Part shown: positions 27,977 through 36,571 of the stretch, piece after piece
Position numbering within the stretch: position 1 is the first letter of the stretch
Layout of the letters: every line of letters begins with the position of its first letter
Origin: Lachnospiraceae bacterium
GTDB lineage: Bacteria > Bacillota > Clostridia > Lachnospirales > Lachnospiraceae
Assembly: GCA_003507655.1 (NCBI GenBank)
Contig: DNUZ01000034.1
Span: forward strand, 1 to 45,634
DNA length: 45,634 nucleotides
Reading direction: 5' to 3'
Made by a program: the position numbers and the translations under genes
Notes under the pieces: model-generated
Told to the model about the DNA's origin: nothing
Databases searched by the model: none
Seen by the model: the letters and a program-made list of their open reading frames with translations, nothing else

Positions 27977-29878
27977 CTATCCTCTTTTTTTCTTCTTACG
28001 CAGATACATCTCCATATCTGCACGTTCTATCACAATCTGAAGATTGGTATTTTTCACATCTTCTATTGTATAGCTTCCAATACTTGCAGAAACCTGATAT
28101 TCCCTCTCCTGTGTCTCATTGACCTTTTGGATATTGTTCTGAAATTCCTGCTCAAATTCCAGATGCCGTCCGTCTGCAACGTTTTCAAGTCCTAACACTA
28201 TGAACTCATCTCCGCCAAAACGCATACAGACCTCTTCTTCATGGCTTGCTTTTTTCAAACATTCTCCAATTGTCTTGATCAGCCAGTCGCCTTCGTGATG
28301 ACCATAAGTATCATTCACTTTTTTCAAACCATCAATATCGATAAAGCTGATGTACAGACTTCTTCCGCTGCTCTTTGCATACATTTTATACTTATCTGCC
28401 TGTATCTGAAAACCAACCCGGTTGTAGAGTCCGGTCAGACTGTCAAACGCACTCATGCGGTCTAATTTTTCCGTGATGTTCTGCAAGATCTGTTTTTTCA
28501 AAACACTCTCTACGGCATTTCCAAGTTCTAACATCCACTGTTTGATCAGATCCGCTTCGGTTGCCATATCACAGTGTCCGATCATGCAGTATCCGAAAAA
28601 ATGCTCCTGATAGTGGATCGGCATAATAAACGAAACTACATTCTCATCTGCCGTACATTCTTTTGGAAGCAGCATCCCCGGTTCTAACTCACCATAGGAA
28701 GAAAATACTCCTTTTTCATAGGCGATCGGCAGTCGGTATCTTTCTGTCTCCACTTCATCCCATGCAGCATCCTGCAACAGATCTTTGTCCCCATAACTGC
28801 GTACCATCCGTCTTGCAAAGGCATCCGTATCGCGGAATGCTATGTAAAAACACTCCGTCTCCAACCCCGGAACAAATTCTTTTACCGGCTGAATAAAATC
28901 CTTTACTTTTTTGGATTTCATAAAGCTGTTAAAGACTTCGTTCATTCTCTTCTGGTAATCCTTCGTCTTTGCGGATTGGCGGATCAAGCGGTGTTTTATT
29001 TCTCTGCCATCGTCCTGTCCTTCTCTTTCACAGCCGCAACTCTCTGAACAGATCTGGGTAGTCGGTATTTGAACGCAAAGCTTTTGTATCTCTTTTGCCG
29101 TTTTTGTCATAAGATATTCACAGGCACGATATCCCATAGTCTCTCTATCACAATCCACCGTTGTAATCCTTGGAGAATTATCCTTTGCGATCGACACATT
29201 ATCGAATCCTGTGACTAAAACATCCTCCGGTACCCGGTATCCGCGATCCTGCAATTCCATAATGGCTCCTGCTGCCATACAGTCATTTGCACAGATGATC
29301 GCTTCGGGAATCCTGTGCATCCTGTCGAGTTCACTGACTACATAGGTTCCTGCTTCCACACTGTAATCCCCTTTGAAAAACCAGTGGGAATCAAATGGGA
29401 CCCCTTCTTCTTCTAAAACATCTTTGTATGCCTGTGCTCTTTTTGCTGCATCACTGTACTCCTTCGGACCATCGATATATGCAATCTTACGCACCCCATG
29501 CTCACGAATCACATGACGTACCATCCGGCTCATTGCATCATAATCGTCAAATTCTATACAGCCCATGCCCTCTGTTTTGGCTCCTAATGAAATCACGGGA
29601 ACGCCGCTCTCCTGCAGACGTTTTACTACACGTTTTTGCATCTCTTTTTCATGGAGTGTCTCTCTTGCTAAAATGATCCCGTCATAATCCTTCGGATTCA
29701 GCAGATCAAAGATTTTAAAAGCTCCCCTTTTATAACCTCCGGTCTGCAGATGGTCCCCACTGCAGTGAAACACATGGATACTTCCCCCATGCTCCGACTG
29801 ATACTGTATCATCCCCTGTACCAGCTCCTGCTGATTGCTATATTCCATTCCGCACAATACAACTGCTATTTTTTTCAT
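27977..29878 (-). CDS. LacI-type ligand-binding domain fused to a GGDEF diguanylate cyclase
   Basis: The 633-residue protein has no signal peptide or membrane segment, so it is cytoplasmic. Residues 1-275 form a type I periplasmic-binding/LacI-like ligand domain without any DNA-binding helix-turn-helix (GIILARETLHE, YIDGPKEYSDAAKRA, EAIICANDCMAAGAIMEL, VLVTGFDNVSIA). A GAF-like middle (about 310-455) and a linker helix follow. The GGDEF domain (about 460-633) has IDIDGLKKVNDTYGHHEGD and intact RFGGDEF (555-559), with no RxxD inhibition site before it. It should make cyclic di-GMP in response to an intracellular sugar-like ligand. The adjacent EamA permease may handle the same compound. Confidence 0.9.
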   Translation of the reverse strand: MKKIAVVLCGMEYSNQQELVQGMIQYQSEHGGSIHVFHCSGDHLQTGGYKRGAFKIFDLLNPKDYDGIILARETLHEKEMQKRVVKRLQESGVPVISLGAKTEGMGCIEFDDYDAMSRMVRHVIREHGVRKIAYIDGPKEYSDAAKRAQAYKDVLEEEGVPFDSHWFFKGDYSVEAGTYVVSELDRMHRIPEAIICANDCMAAGAIMELQDRGYRVPEDVLVTGFDNVSIAKDNSPRITTVDCDRETMGYRACEYLMTKTAKEIQKLCVQIPTTQICSESCGCEREGQDDGREIKHRLIRQSAKTKDYQKRMNEVFNSFMKSKKVKDFIQPVKEFVPGLETECFYIAFRDTDAFARRMVRSYGDKDLLQDAAWDEVETERYRLPIAYEKGVFSSYGELEPGMLLPKECTADENVVSFIMPIHYQEHFFGYCMIGHCDMATEADLIKQWMLELGNAVESVLKKQILQNITEKLDRMSAFDSLTGLYNRVGFQIQADKYKMYAKSSGRSLYISFIDIDGLKKVNDTYGHHEGDWLIKTIGECLKKASHEEEVCMRFGGDEFIVLGLENVADGRHLEFEQEFQNNIQKVNETQEREYQVSASIGSYTIEDVKNTNLQIVIERADMEMYLRKKKKRG

Positions 29879-29965
29879 AAAAATACCTCATTCATTTTTC
29901 TTCTGCTATCTCTCTGCAATACCCCAATACTACGCTGATACGCTTTGCTGCCCCTCACAAAACGG

Positions 29966-29994
29966 TTGCGTGAAGATATTTTTTGTTTTACAAT
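29966..29994 (+). promoter_or_regulatory. Promoter of the CsoR-like gene
   Basis: TTGCGT (29966-29971) and TACAAT (29989-29994) are 17 nt apart. Upstream, AATACCCCAATACT (29918-29931) has the AT-flanked C-run look of CsoR/RcnR-type operators, but it is only one half and lies 35 bp before the -35, so its role is uncertain. Confidence 0.45.
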
Positions 29995-30022
29995 AAACTC
30001 ATTCATACTAAAGGAGTTACTT

Positions 30023-30358
30023 ATGAGCACAAAGAAACAGGAAACGCATACGCATGAGCATGAACACTCACATACGCATGAACATGACCACGGTCATCAT
30101 CACGAAAACACAAAGGCTGTTTTAAACCGTATGTCCCGTGCGATCGGTCATATGGAAGCCGTTCGTACTATGATCGAGGACGGACGTGATTGCAGCGAAG
30201 TTCTGATTCAGATTGCCGCTGTCCGCTCTGCCATTAATAATATAGGAAAAATCATTCTTGAAGATCACATTAATCACTGTGTTGTGGACGCCGTGGAAAC
30301 CGGCGACACCCAAGTGTTAAAAGACCTTGAAGAAGCAATCAATAAATTTATAAAATAA
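30023..30358 (+). CDS. CsoR/RcnR-family metal-sensing repressor with His-rich N-terminus
   Basis: The ATG of MSTKKQETHT follows AAGGAG by 6 nt; the longer in-frame start would include the promoter. The 111-residue all-helical repressor has Cys57, His82 and Cys86, with exactly the spacing of the Cu(I) ligands in Mycobacterium CsoR (Cys36, His61, Cys65). Before the fold is a metal-binding tail of alternating His (about 9-27, THEHEHSHTHEHDHGHHH). It should release DNA on binding copper or a similar metal. No efflux ATPase or chaperone is adjacent, so its target lies elsewhere or is itself. A terminator follows directly. Confidence 0.9.
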   Translation: MSTKKQETHTHEHEHSHTHEHDHGHHHENTKAVLNRMSRAIGHMEAVRTMIEDGRDCSEVLIQIAAVRSAINNIGKIILEDHINHCVVDAVETGDTQVLKDLEEAINKFIK

Positions 30359-30386
30359 AGTGGAGCTTACTGACTCCACTTTTTCT
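30357..30386. terminator. Terminator between the CsoR-like gene and the membrane diguanylate cyclase
   Basis: AAAGTGGAG pairs with CTCCACTTT around an 8-nt loop, followed by TTTT on the plus strand. Confidence 0.8.
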
Positions 30387-30407
30387 TCGTGTATCTCTCT
30401 GCCTTTC

Positions 30408-31511
30408 CTATTCAGCACTCTTTGCACAGCATACCCGGTTCTTTCCCGATCTCTTCGCCTCGTACAATGCTTTATCTGCCTGTTCAAAAAATGTGCTGGC
30501 ATTCTCATATATTTTTGTATATTCCGCAACTCCGATACTTAAAGTAAAATGCTTTTCCCCCAGTTCTGTCTGAAAAGCAATTTCTTCAAACTTCTTTCGG
30601 ATATTCTCTGCAATTCCCATGGCTTCTTCTATCCCCCGCTTTGGAAGGATCATCGCAAACTCCTCACCACCGTAACGTGCACAGAAATCACTGTTTCCAT
30701 GTCCCTCCGCAAATGCCACAACCACTTTGCGAATGACCTCATCTCCAAATGCATGACCATAGGTGTCATTGACTTTTTTAAAATTATCAATATCGGCGAT
30801 CATAACGGAAAAAGTCTCTTTTTTCTCCTCATACCGCTTCATGTGATATTCTAACTCTTCATAAAATGTCTCATGATTATACAGATGCGTCAGGGAATCC
30901 CTGACGGATTTTTCTTCCTGTAATATATAGGAAAGGTTGACCTGTTCTTCTAATACAAATGTTACAAAGGTACAACCGGCAAAGATCGTCACATCGATCA
31001 ACAGATTTTCCGGCGGCAAATACGGGGAATATGGTAAAAAATACCCCTGATACGCCGCATATAATGCGGTAGAGATTCCTGCCTGCAGCACCATCATCTT
31101 CCAGTCCCTGTAAAACGGACACAACACCATTGGGAACAGTAATGCTACCGGCATCAGTCCGACGCTGGTATGCACCCAGACGGCAATGGCTGCAAATCCC
31201 GATACCAGAATCATCATAAATAAGGAAACAATCCTATGGCTTTTACTCTTTATACACTTCTTAAACAAAATATCTGCCGCTGCTAACCATACCCCCTGTC
31301 CAATCGACGGGCGGGCTACAAACAAATAAAAGTAATAGGCTCTGCTACACTCTTCATTCGGCTGAAAGAAGATAAACAGAAACAACTCTATGATCAACGT
31401 TGCAAGCCATACTTTTTTCAATGCATTAATGACAATGAAGCCCCATTCTTCACTCTCTTTTGTATTAATCCTACGACTTGTATTTATGTATTTCTTCATA
31501 TGAATACCCAT
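30408..31511 (-). CDS. Membrane-bound GGDEF diguanylate cyclase
   Basis: The start chosen is MGIHMKKYINTS, behind AGAAGG; a GTA/TTG-type extension is possible but unneeded. The 367-residue protein has five to six hydrophobic segments (about 25-195) forming a membrane sensor of unknown type, then a GGDEF domain (about 205-360) with IADIDNFKKVNDTYGHAFGDE and RYGGEEF (281-285). All catalytic residues are present; no RxxD feedback site is seen. It should synthesise cyclic di-GMP at the membrane. Confidence 0.9.
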   Translation of the reverse strand: MGIHMKKYINTSRRINTKESEEWGFIVINALKKVWLATLIIELFLFIFFQPNEECSRAYYFYLFVARPSIGQGVWLAAADILFKKCIKSKSHRIVSLFMMILVSGFAAIAVWVHTSVGLMPVALLFPMVLCPFYRDWKMMVLQAGISTALYAAYQGYFLPYSPYLPPENLLIDVTIFAGCTFVTFVLEEQVNLSYILQEEKSVRDSLTHLYNHETFYEELEYHMKRYEEKKETFSVMIADIDNFKKVNDTYGHAFGDEVIRKVVVAFAEGHGNSDFCARYGGEEFAMILPKRGIEEAMGIAENIRKKFEEIAFQTELGEKHFTLSIGVAEYTKIYENASTFFEQADKALYEAKRSGKNRVCCAKSAE

Positions 31512-31775
31512 TTTCTTACCTTCTCTTATTATTTTAGTATAACCCATGGTTTTTGCAGTTTCAAGTGCTTTTCCTGACTTTTCCAGCCCATTTTTCGCGT
31601 TTCTTCGTATCTTCGACGAACATTCATAAATTCTTAAGATATTTTTATGTAAGATTACCGTTGATTTTTACTTGAAATCGTTTTATTCTTGTTTAGGTAA
31701 TGTAAATTTGGTGTAAATTTCTTTTTACATTGCTTTTTTATCTATATATGAATATACTTTTTCGAGGTGAAATAC

Positions 31776-34043
31776 ATGAAGAAACTAAAAAATATTTTAT
31801 CAGGCATAAAGAACTTTTTCTTAAAGATTCATTCTAAGATTCCAAAGCTTCCGCCGATGAAGCCGGAGACGCGTGAAAAGCTGGATAAGGTCATCAACTT
31901 TATGAACCGCTTTTCGATTATCTTCCATATTATACTGGCATGCTTTTTGACATTTATCATTGAGTTTATTTCCAGAAGAGACCTGCGTTCTACTTTAACC
32001 TTTATGGATGCACATACCTGGGCTTACCTTTATAACTCACTGATCATTTTTGTTTCGCTGTCCATTGTATACTTTTTCCGCAGAAGAGCCCTTGCCCGCG
32101 TCATCATCAGCGGTCTGTGGCTGTTCCTTGGAATTATCAACGGATGTATCTTAGCACAGCGTGTCACACCATTTGGCTATACCGACTTAAAGATGGTCAC
32201 GGACCTCTTAACCATGCAGAATACGAATTACTTTACTGCCGGTCAGGCATTGATCGCCGTTATCGGAGTCGCTGCTTTTATTGCCTTTTGTATCTGGCTT
32301 TGGGCAAAGGGTCCGAAATTCCAGGGACGTTCTAACAAACTGGTCGTTTTCCTGTTTGTGGCATCCTGTTTTATCTGGGTTCCACTGACCACACAGGCAG
32401 CGCAGGATAAGCATATCATCGCTTCTTATTTTTCTAATATTGCACAGGGTTATGAAAATTACGGTTTTGTTTACGGTTTCTCCTCTTCCGTTGTGGACAG
32501 AGGCATGAGCAAACCGGATGCCTACTCAAAAAAGAAGATTGAATCGATTGAAGATTCCGTAAAAGTAGCGGATACCAGCCGCTCTAAAGAGGATATGCCT
32601 AATATCGTTGTCGTTCTGTTAGAGTCTTTTGTAGATCCTACTGATATCAACTTTTTAAAGACTTCAAGTGATCCGATCCCGAACTTCCATGAACTGGAGG
32701 CAAATTACTCCACCGGTCATATGACGGTTCCGGTTGTAGGTGCCGGTACGGCGAATACGGAATTTGAAGTTTTAACCGGTATGGGACTTCAGTTCTTCGG
32801 AACCGGAGAATATCCATATAAGACGATCTTAAAAGAAACAGACTGCGAAAGCATTGCTTCCGACCTTTCTAAATTAGGTTACGGAACTCATGTAGTCCAC
32901 AACAACGGCGGTAACTTCTACAGCCGTGCCAATGCGTTTTCTATGATGGGATTTGATACCTTTACCAGTAAGGAACTGATGAACATCACGGAATACACTC
33001 CGCTTGGTTCCTGGCCTACTGATGATATCTTAGTGGATGAAACGATCAAGTCCATGGATGCCACACCGGATCAGCAGGATCTTGTCTACACGATCACGGT
33101 TCAGGGTCACGGCGATTATCCGACGGAAAAGGTCATTGAAAACCCTGAAATTACCGTTAGTGGTGCGAAAGATGAAGCTACCAATAATCAGTGGGAATAT
33201 TACATTAATGAAATCCACGAAGTGGATAAATTTATCGGAAAGTTAAAGGATGCCCTTGCGCAGCGTGATGAGAAAACGATCCTCGTGCTCTGGGGGGACC
33301 ATCTTCCTACACTCGGCTTAGAAGAGAGTGATATGGCAACCGGTGATATTTTTAAGACAAAGTATGTAACCTGGAATAATTTCGGTTTGGAGAAACAGGA
33401 CGCTGATCTGACTTCCTATCAGCTTTTAGCTCACTTAACCGACCAGCTTGACATCCATGAAGGAACAATGTTCCGTTTCCATCAGAGTCAGCAGGATGTA
33501 GCAACTGACTCTAAGGATTACATCCAGAATTTTGAGCTTTTACAGTACGATATCCTTTATGGAAAACGCTACTGCTACAATGGTGATAAGGATCCGTACC
33601 CGGCTTCTGATCTGGTCATGGGTGTCGATGAGACCAGTATCGACCGAACGTGGCTTGCCAGTGATGGAAAACTGATGATCTACGGACAGCATTTTACTCC
33701 CTGGAGTAAGGTCTTTATCAATGGCACCAAGGTTCCTACTACTTATGTCAGCGGCAACTATCTTAAGATTAAAACGGATAAATTAGAGGATAGCGATGTC
33801 CTTGTCGTGAACCAGATGGGTTCGAGCAATACGATCTTTAGAAGCTCCAACGAATATGTTTACCATATTCCTGCTGACCCTTCCGAAGAGACGCCTGCTA
33901 CTGATACACCGCAAAACGAAACAGATATCGAAGATCAGGATGCCCTGATGAATAATATGGATAAAAACGAAGTAGTAAACGACATTCAGGAAGGAACCGA
34001 AGAACCGGTAAAACAATATCCACCGGCAACCGCAAAAGAATAG
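31776..34043 (+). CDS. LTA synthase-like phosphoglycerol transferase (sulfatase fold) with C-terminal extension
   Basis: The ATG of MKKLKNILSG follows GAGGTG. The 755-residue protein has five transmembrane helices (about 47-67, 84-102, 108-127, 158-177, 188-205) and an extracellular alkaline-phosphatase-fold domain (about 272-570). It carries NIVVVLLESFVDP (metal ligand Glu283), the nucleophile Thr325 in VGAGTANTEFEVLTG, HNNGGNFYSRANAFSMMGFD and VLWGDHLP. Such enzymes polymerise or transfer glycerol-phosphate from phosphatidylglycerol onto envelope glycolipids. Beyond the catalytic domain there is an IPT/TIG-like beta domain (about 620-700) and an acidic Thr/Pro/Glu tail, unlike LtaS. Single gene with terminator. 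Confidence 0.88.
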   Translation: MKKLKNILSGIKNFFLKIHSKIPKLPPMKPETREKLDKVINFMNRFSIIFHIILACFLTFIIEFISRRDLRSTLTFMDAHTWAYLYNSLIIFVSLSIVYFFRRRALARVIISGLWLFLGIINGCILAQRVTPFGYTDLKMVTDLLTMQNTNYFTAGQALIAVIGVAAFIAFCIWLWAKGPKFQGRSNKLVVFLFVASCFIWVPLTTQAAQDKHIIASYFSNIAQGYENYGFVYGFSSSVVDRGMSKPDAYSKKKIESIEDSVKVADTSRSKEDMPNIVVVLLESFVDPTDINFLKTSSDPIPNFHELEANYSTGHMTVPVVGAGTANTEFEVLTGMGLQFFGTGEYPYKTILKETDCESIASDLSKLGYGTHVVHNNGGNFYSRANAFSMMGFDTFTSKELMNITEYTPLGSWPTDDILVDETIKSMDATPDQQDLVYTITVQGHGDYPTEKVIENPEITVSGAKDEATNNQWEYYINEIHEVDKFIGKLKDALAQRDEKTILVLWGDHLPTLGLEESDMATGDIFKTKYVTWNNFGLEKQDADLTSYQLLAHLTDQLDIHEGTMFRFHQSQQDVATDSKDYIQNFELLQYDILYGKRYCYNGDKDPYPASDLVMGVDETSIDRTWLASDGKLMIYGQHFTPWSKVFINGTKVPTTYVSGNYLKIKTDKLEDSDVLVVNQMGSSNTIFRSSNEYVYHIPADPSEETPATDTPQNETDIEDQDALMNNMDKNEVVNDIQEGTEEPVKQYPPATAKE

Positions 34044-34090
34044 TGAGATTGTGAGAATTTCTCCTTTATAGCTTTATAAAAAATAGTGAA

Positions 34091-34130
34091 AAAACGGCAG
34101 CTTGAAAATGCGATTCAAGCTGCCGTTTTT
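34091..34130. terminator. Bidirectional terminator
   Basis: AAAACGGCAGCTTGAA pairs with TTCAAGCTGCCGTTTT around a 7-nt loop; it separates the convergent LTA-synthase-like and CDF transporter genes. Confidence 0.9.
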
Positions 34131-34160
34131 ATGTTCTATTATCTTTTTTATTTTTTCTTA

Positions 34161-35342
34161 TTACTTCTTCATTGCCGTATATGGTCTGTCAATCTGAATA
34201 ACAGTGTAATATTCTTTTCCAAGTCGCTCCCACACTTCTGCCTGCACTTTTTCTTTGACTTGTGCATCTGTCATCGGATAGTCAAACGGCACCAGCACAT
34301 CAAATATCATATTGGTATGTGTCGGTCCTATGACTGTTCTAAAGTCATGCATGGACACGCTGCCTTCAAAACTCTCTACGATTTCTTTCACTGCGGTCCG
34401 CAGCTCATTTGTCTGCTCATCATTCACCACCAGCGGGTCCATATGAATGACTGCCTCGCAGTGCAGCTGTTCCTTCAAATCATTTTCTATAATGTCTATC
34501 ATATCATGTATTTTTAAAATATCTTCATCTGCCGGCACCTCTGCATGAAGTGAAATCATCACCCGTCCCGGTCCATAATTATGTACTACTAAATCATGAA
34601 TACCCAATACCATATCATAGCCATTTACAATTTCCTCTATCCGTTCCACAAATTCCGGCTCTGCCGGCTGCCCCAGCAGCGGGTCCAAGGTATCCTTTGC
34701 TGCTGAAAATCCCGCATAGAAGATAAACAAGCCTACCAGAACTCCACAGTAGCCATCCACCTGTAATCCGGTATATTTTGCAACAATTGCTGCAATTAAA
34801 ACAACTGTTGTTGCAAGTGTATCGCTCAGACTGTCCACTGCTGTTGCTTTCATTGCTGCGGAATCAATTTTTTTACTGATTTGCTGATTATAAAAATACA
34901 TATAGATTTTTACTAAAATGGATGCCACTAAGATTCCCATTGCCAAAAGGCTGAATTCTACTTCTGTCGGATGTATAATCTTATCCACGGAATTTTTTAT
35001 CAGCTCAAATGCCATCAACAAAATAACTCCCGAAACAATCAATCCTGACACATATTCTATTCTTCCATGGCCAAACGGATGATCCGGGTCCGGCTTCGCC
35101 CCGGCTAGTTTGAATCCGATTAAGGTTACAAAAGAAGAGCCTGCGTCCGACAGGTTATTAAATGCATCCGCCGTAATGGAAATGGAACTGCTGATGGTTC
35201 CTGCTATGAATTTTCCCGCAAACAGACATATATTTAAAAATATCCCCACAATTCCGGTCAGCATTCCATATGCCTGCCGGACTGCCGGCGAAGATGTATT
35301 CTCCTTATCTTTAATAAATATTCCAGCCAATAATGTTACCAT
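34161..35342 (-). CDS. Cation diffusion facilitator metal transporter
   Basis: The 393-residue protein has six transmembrane helices (about 28-215) and an extended cytoplasmic C-terminal domain with two copies of a ferredoxin-like fold (HDLVVHNYGPGRVMISLHAEV and a second region from about 320). The membrane metal site reads Asn62-Asp66 (FNNLSDAG) in helix 2 and Asp170-Asp174 (DSLSDTLA) in helix 5. Zinc transporters usually have His at these sites; the Asn/Asp set resembles manganese or iron exporters, so Mn2+ or Fe2+ export is the better guess. It is downstream of the small gene at 35376. Confidence 0.92.
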   Translation of the reverse strand: MVTLLAGIFIKDKENTSSPAVRQAYGMLTGIVGIFLNICLFAGKFIAGTISSSISITADAFNNLSDAGSSFVTLIGFKLAGAKPDPDHPFGHGRIEYVSGLIVSGVILLMAFELIKNSVDKIIHPTEVEFSLLAMGILVASILVKIYMYFYNQQISKKIDSAAMKATAVDSLSDTLATTVVLIAAIVAKYTGLQVDGYCGVLVGLFIFYAGFSAAKDTLDPLLGQPAEPEFVERIEEIVNGYDMVLGIHDLVVHNYGPGRVMISLHAEVPADEDILKIHDMIDIIENDLKEQLHCEAVIHMDPLVVNDEQTNELRTAVKEIVESFEGSVSMHDFRTVIGPTHTNMIFDVLVPFDYPMTDAQVKEKVQAEVWERLGKEYYTVIQIDRPYTAMKK

Positions 35343-35375
35343 GTTTTTTCCTCTTTCTATGATTTTTCTATCATT

Positions 35376-35645
35376 CTATTTAAATTCGCTCAATTTCTGA
35401 TTCAGCCATTCTATCATTCCGGTTCTTCCCTCTTCCGTAAATGGAAAGTCCCGTATTTGCTTTTTTTCGTCCTCCGTTTCTTCCCAACAGTATGGCTGCG
35501 GATAAACTGCTGCTGACAGAACTGCTTCCTCATCCCCGTCTTTTTTTCGGATAAGTCGATAACGCATATTTCCATAGCTGCCGGTAAATGCTCTGTTGTA
35601 TGTAAAATAATTCAGTTTGTAGACATCCGTGTCTTTGATCTGCAT
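35376..35645 (-). CDS. Small conserved-looking hypothetical protein
   Basis: The 89-residue cytoplasmic protein (MQIKDTDVYKLNYFTYNRAF...) has a strong AAGGAGG site 6 nt before ATG. It is rich in aromatic residues with an alternating strand pattern (GNMRYRLIRKKDG, VLSAAVYPQPYCWEE) and a C-terminal helix (TGMIEWLNQKLSEF). No family or function is recognised. It lies between the VOC gene and the CDF transporter on the same strand. Confidence 0.65.
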   Translation of the reverse strand: MQIKDTDVYKLNYFTYNRAFTGSYGNMRYRLIRKKDGDEEAVLSAAVYPQPYCWEETEDEKKQIRDFPFTEEGRTGMIEWLNQKLSEFK

Positions 35646-35698
35646 GTAATGCCTCCTTGGGTGTTTTTTTATATTGTATGTATAGGGTGGGGACTGTG

Positions 35699-36061
35699 TT
35701 ACATCGGCGTTCCAACCTCGATCAGATTTCCATCCGGATCATAAAACCGGACTACTTTTTGACCCCAGCTGTGTGTCATCAGTTTATTGACGTATTGAAC
35801 AGACGGATACAGTCTTTCCAGTTTTTGAACAAATGCCTCTATATCGTGTTCCTCAAAATACAGTTCACAGGAATTGCTTTTTGGAATAATCTCTTTTCCA
35901 AGAAAACTCTTCCAGATCTTTTCTTCCTGAAGCACCAGTCCTTCTGTTAATATCATGTTTCCGTCATTGTCTAATAGCATGTTCAAGCCAAACAGGTCAT
36001 GGTAGAACTGCTTAGATCTTTCGATATCTTTTACGACGATCAGTACGTTTTTTAGTTTCAT
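35699..36061 (-). CDS. VOC (glyoxalase/bleomycin-resistance fold) family protein
   Basis: The 120-residue protein has the paired beta-alpha-beta-beta-beta modules of the vicinal oxygen chelate fold: MKLKNVLIVVKDIERSKQFYHDLFGL at the start and FYDPDGNLIEVGTPM at the end, including the terminal Glu metal ligand. The ATG follows GGAGGAACGTCC. The substrate cannot be predicted; members include lyases, dioxygenases and antibiotic-binding proteins. It is the last recognisable core gene before the AT-rich island. Confidence 0.88.
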   Translation of the reverse strand: MKLKNVLIVVKDIERSKQFYHDLFGLNMLLDNDGNMILTEGLVLQEEKIWKSFLGKEIIPKSNSCELYFEEHDIEAFVQKLERLYPSVQYVNKLMTHSWGQKVVRFYDPDGNLIEVGTPM

Positions 36062-36110
36062 GGACGTTCCTCCGTTGGGTGATGTTACATACTTCCGTTA
36101 TCATACCACA

Positions 36111-36144
36111 AAAAGTCCCATAGACCAAGGTCTATAGGACTTTT
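36111..36144. terminator. Hairpin at the left edge of the defence island
   Basis: AAAAGTCC(C)ATAGACC pairs with GGTCTAT(A)GGACTTTT around a 2-nt loop, with T-runs on both strands. Read leftward it would end transcripts coming from the SIR2-STAND locus. Confidence 0.75.
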
Positions 36145-36571
36145 CCATATCATATATTCTTTGATTGTACTAATTCACTGTTGATTCTGATTAGCAAACA
36201 CCCTGTGCTAACATAGCAGCTTCTAAGGTGTCCGCAGAGTTACTGGGGTTTTGAGGTCGGTTGTATATCACGTGTATAGAGTGATTGTCGGAGAATTTCA
36301 ATGAATGAGTATTTTGCACTAAAACATAGTTGCATCTCTTATCCCACTCTTTATTATCTAATCAACACGCAGACTTGATACAAAACAGTAGCATAACCAG
36401 TTCTATTATGTATAAGTTTTCATCACTCGAATAAATGAGTAAGTAGAATCCTCACCCCCAAATCTATCATCAGCTAAAATTAAGTGATAAATATACCAAT
36501 ATTCTTTTATACGTTTAAAGTATTTCTCACAAAAATTATTAACATACACAGTATTCTCCAATCTTTTCAAA
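36145..36571. other. 427-bp stretch with decayed minus-strand coding remnants
   Basis: No intact gene. Two minus-strand frames read like protein. At 36406-36576 a 56-codon frame (LKRLENTVYVNNF...FGGEDSTYSF) begins one base out of frame from the STAND stop codon and could be a frameshifted C-terminal extension of it. At 36191-36361 a 56-codon frame without a start codon (HVIYNRPQNPSNSADTLEAA) ends in TAA. Both may be gene debris; neither family is recognised. Confidence 0.35.
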
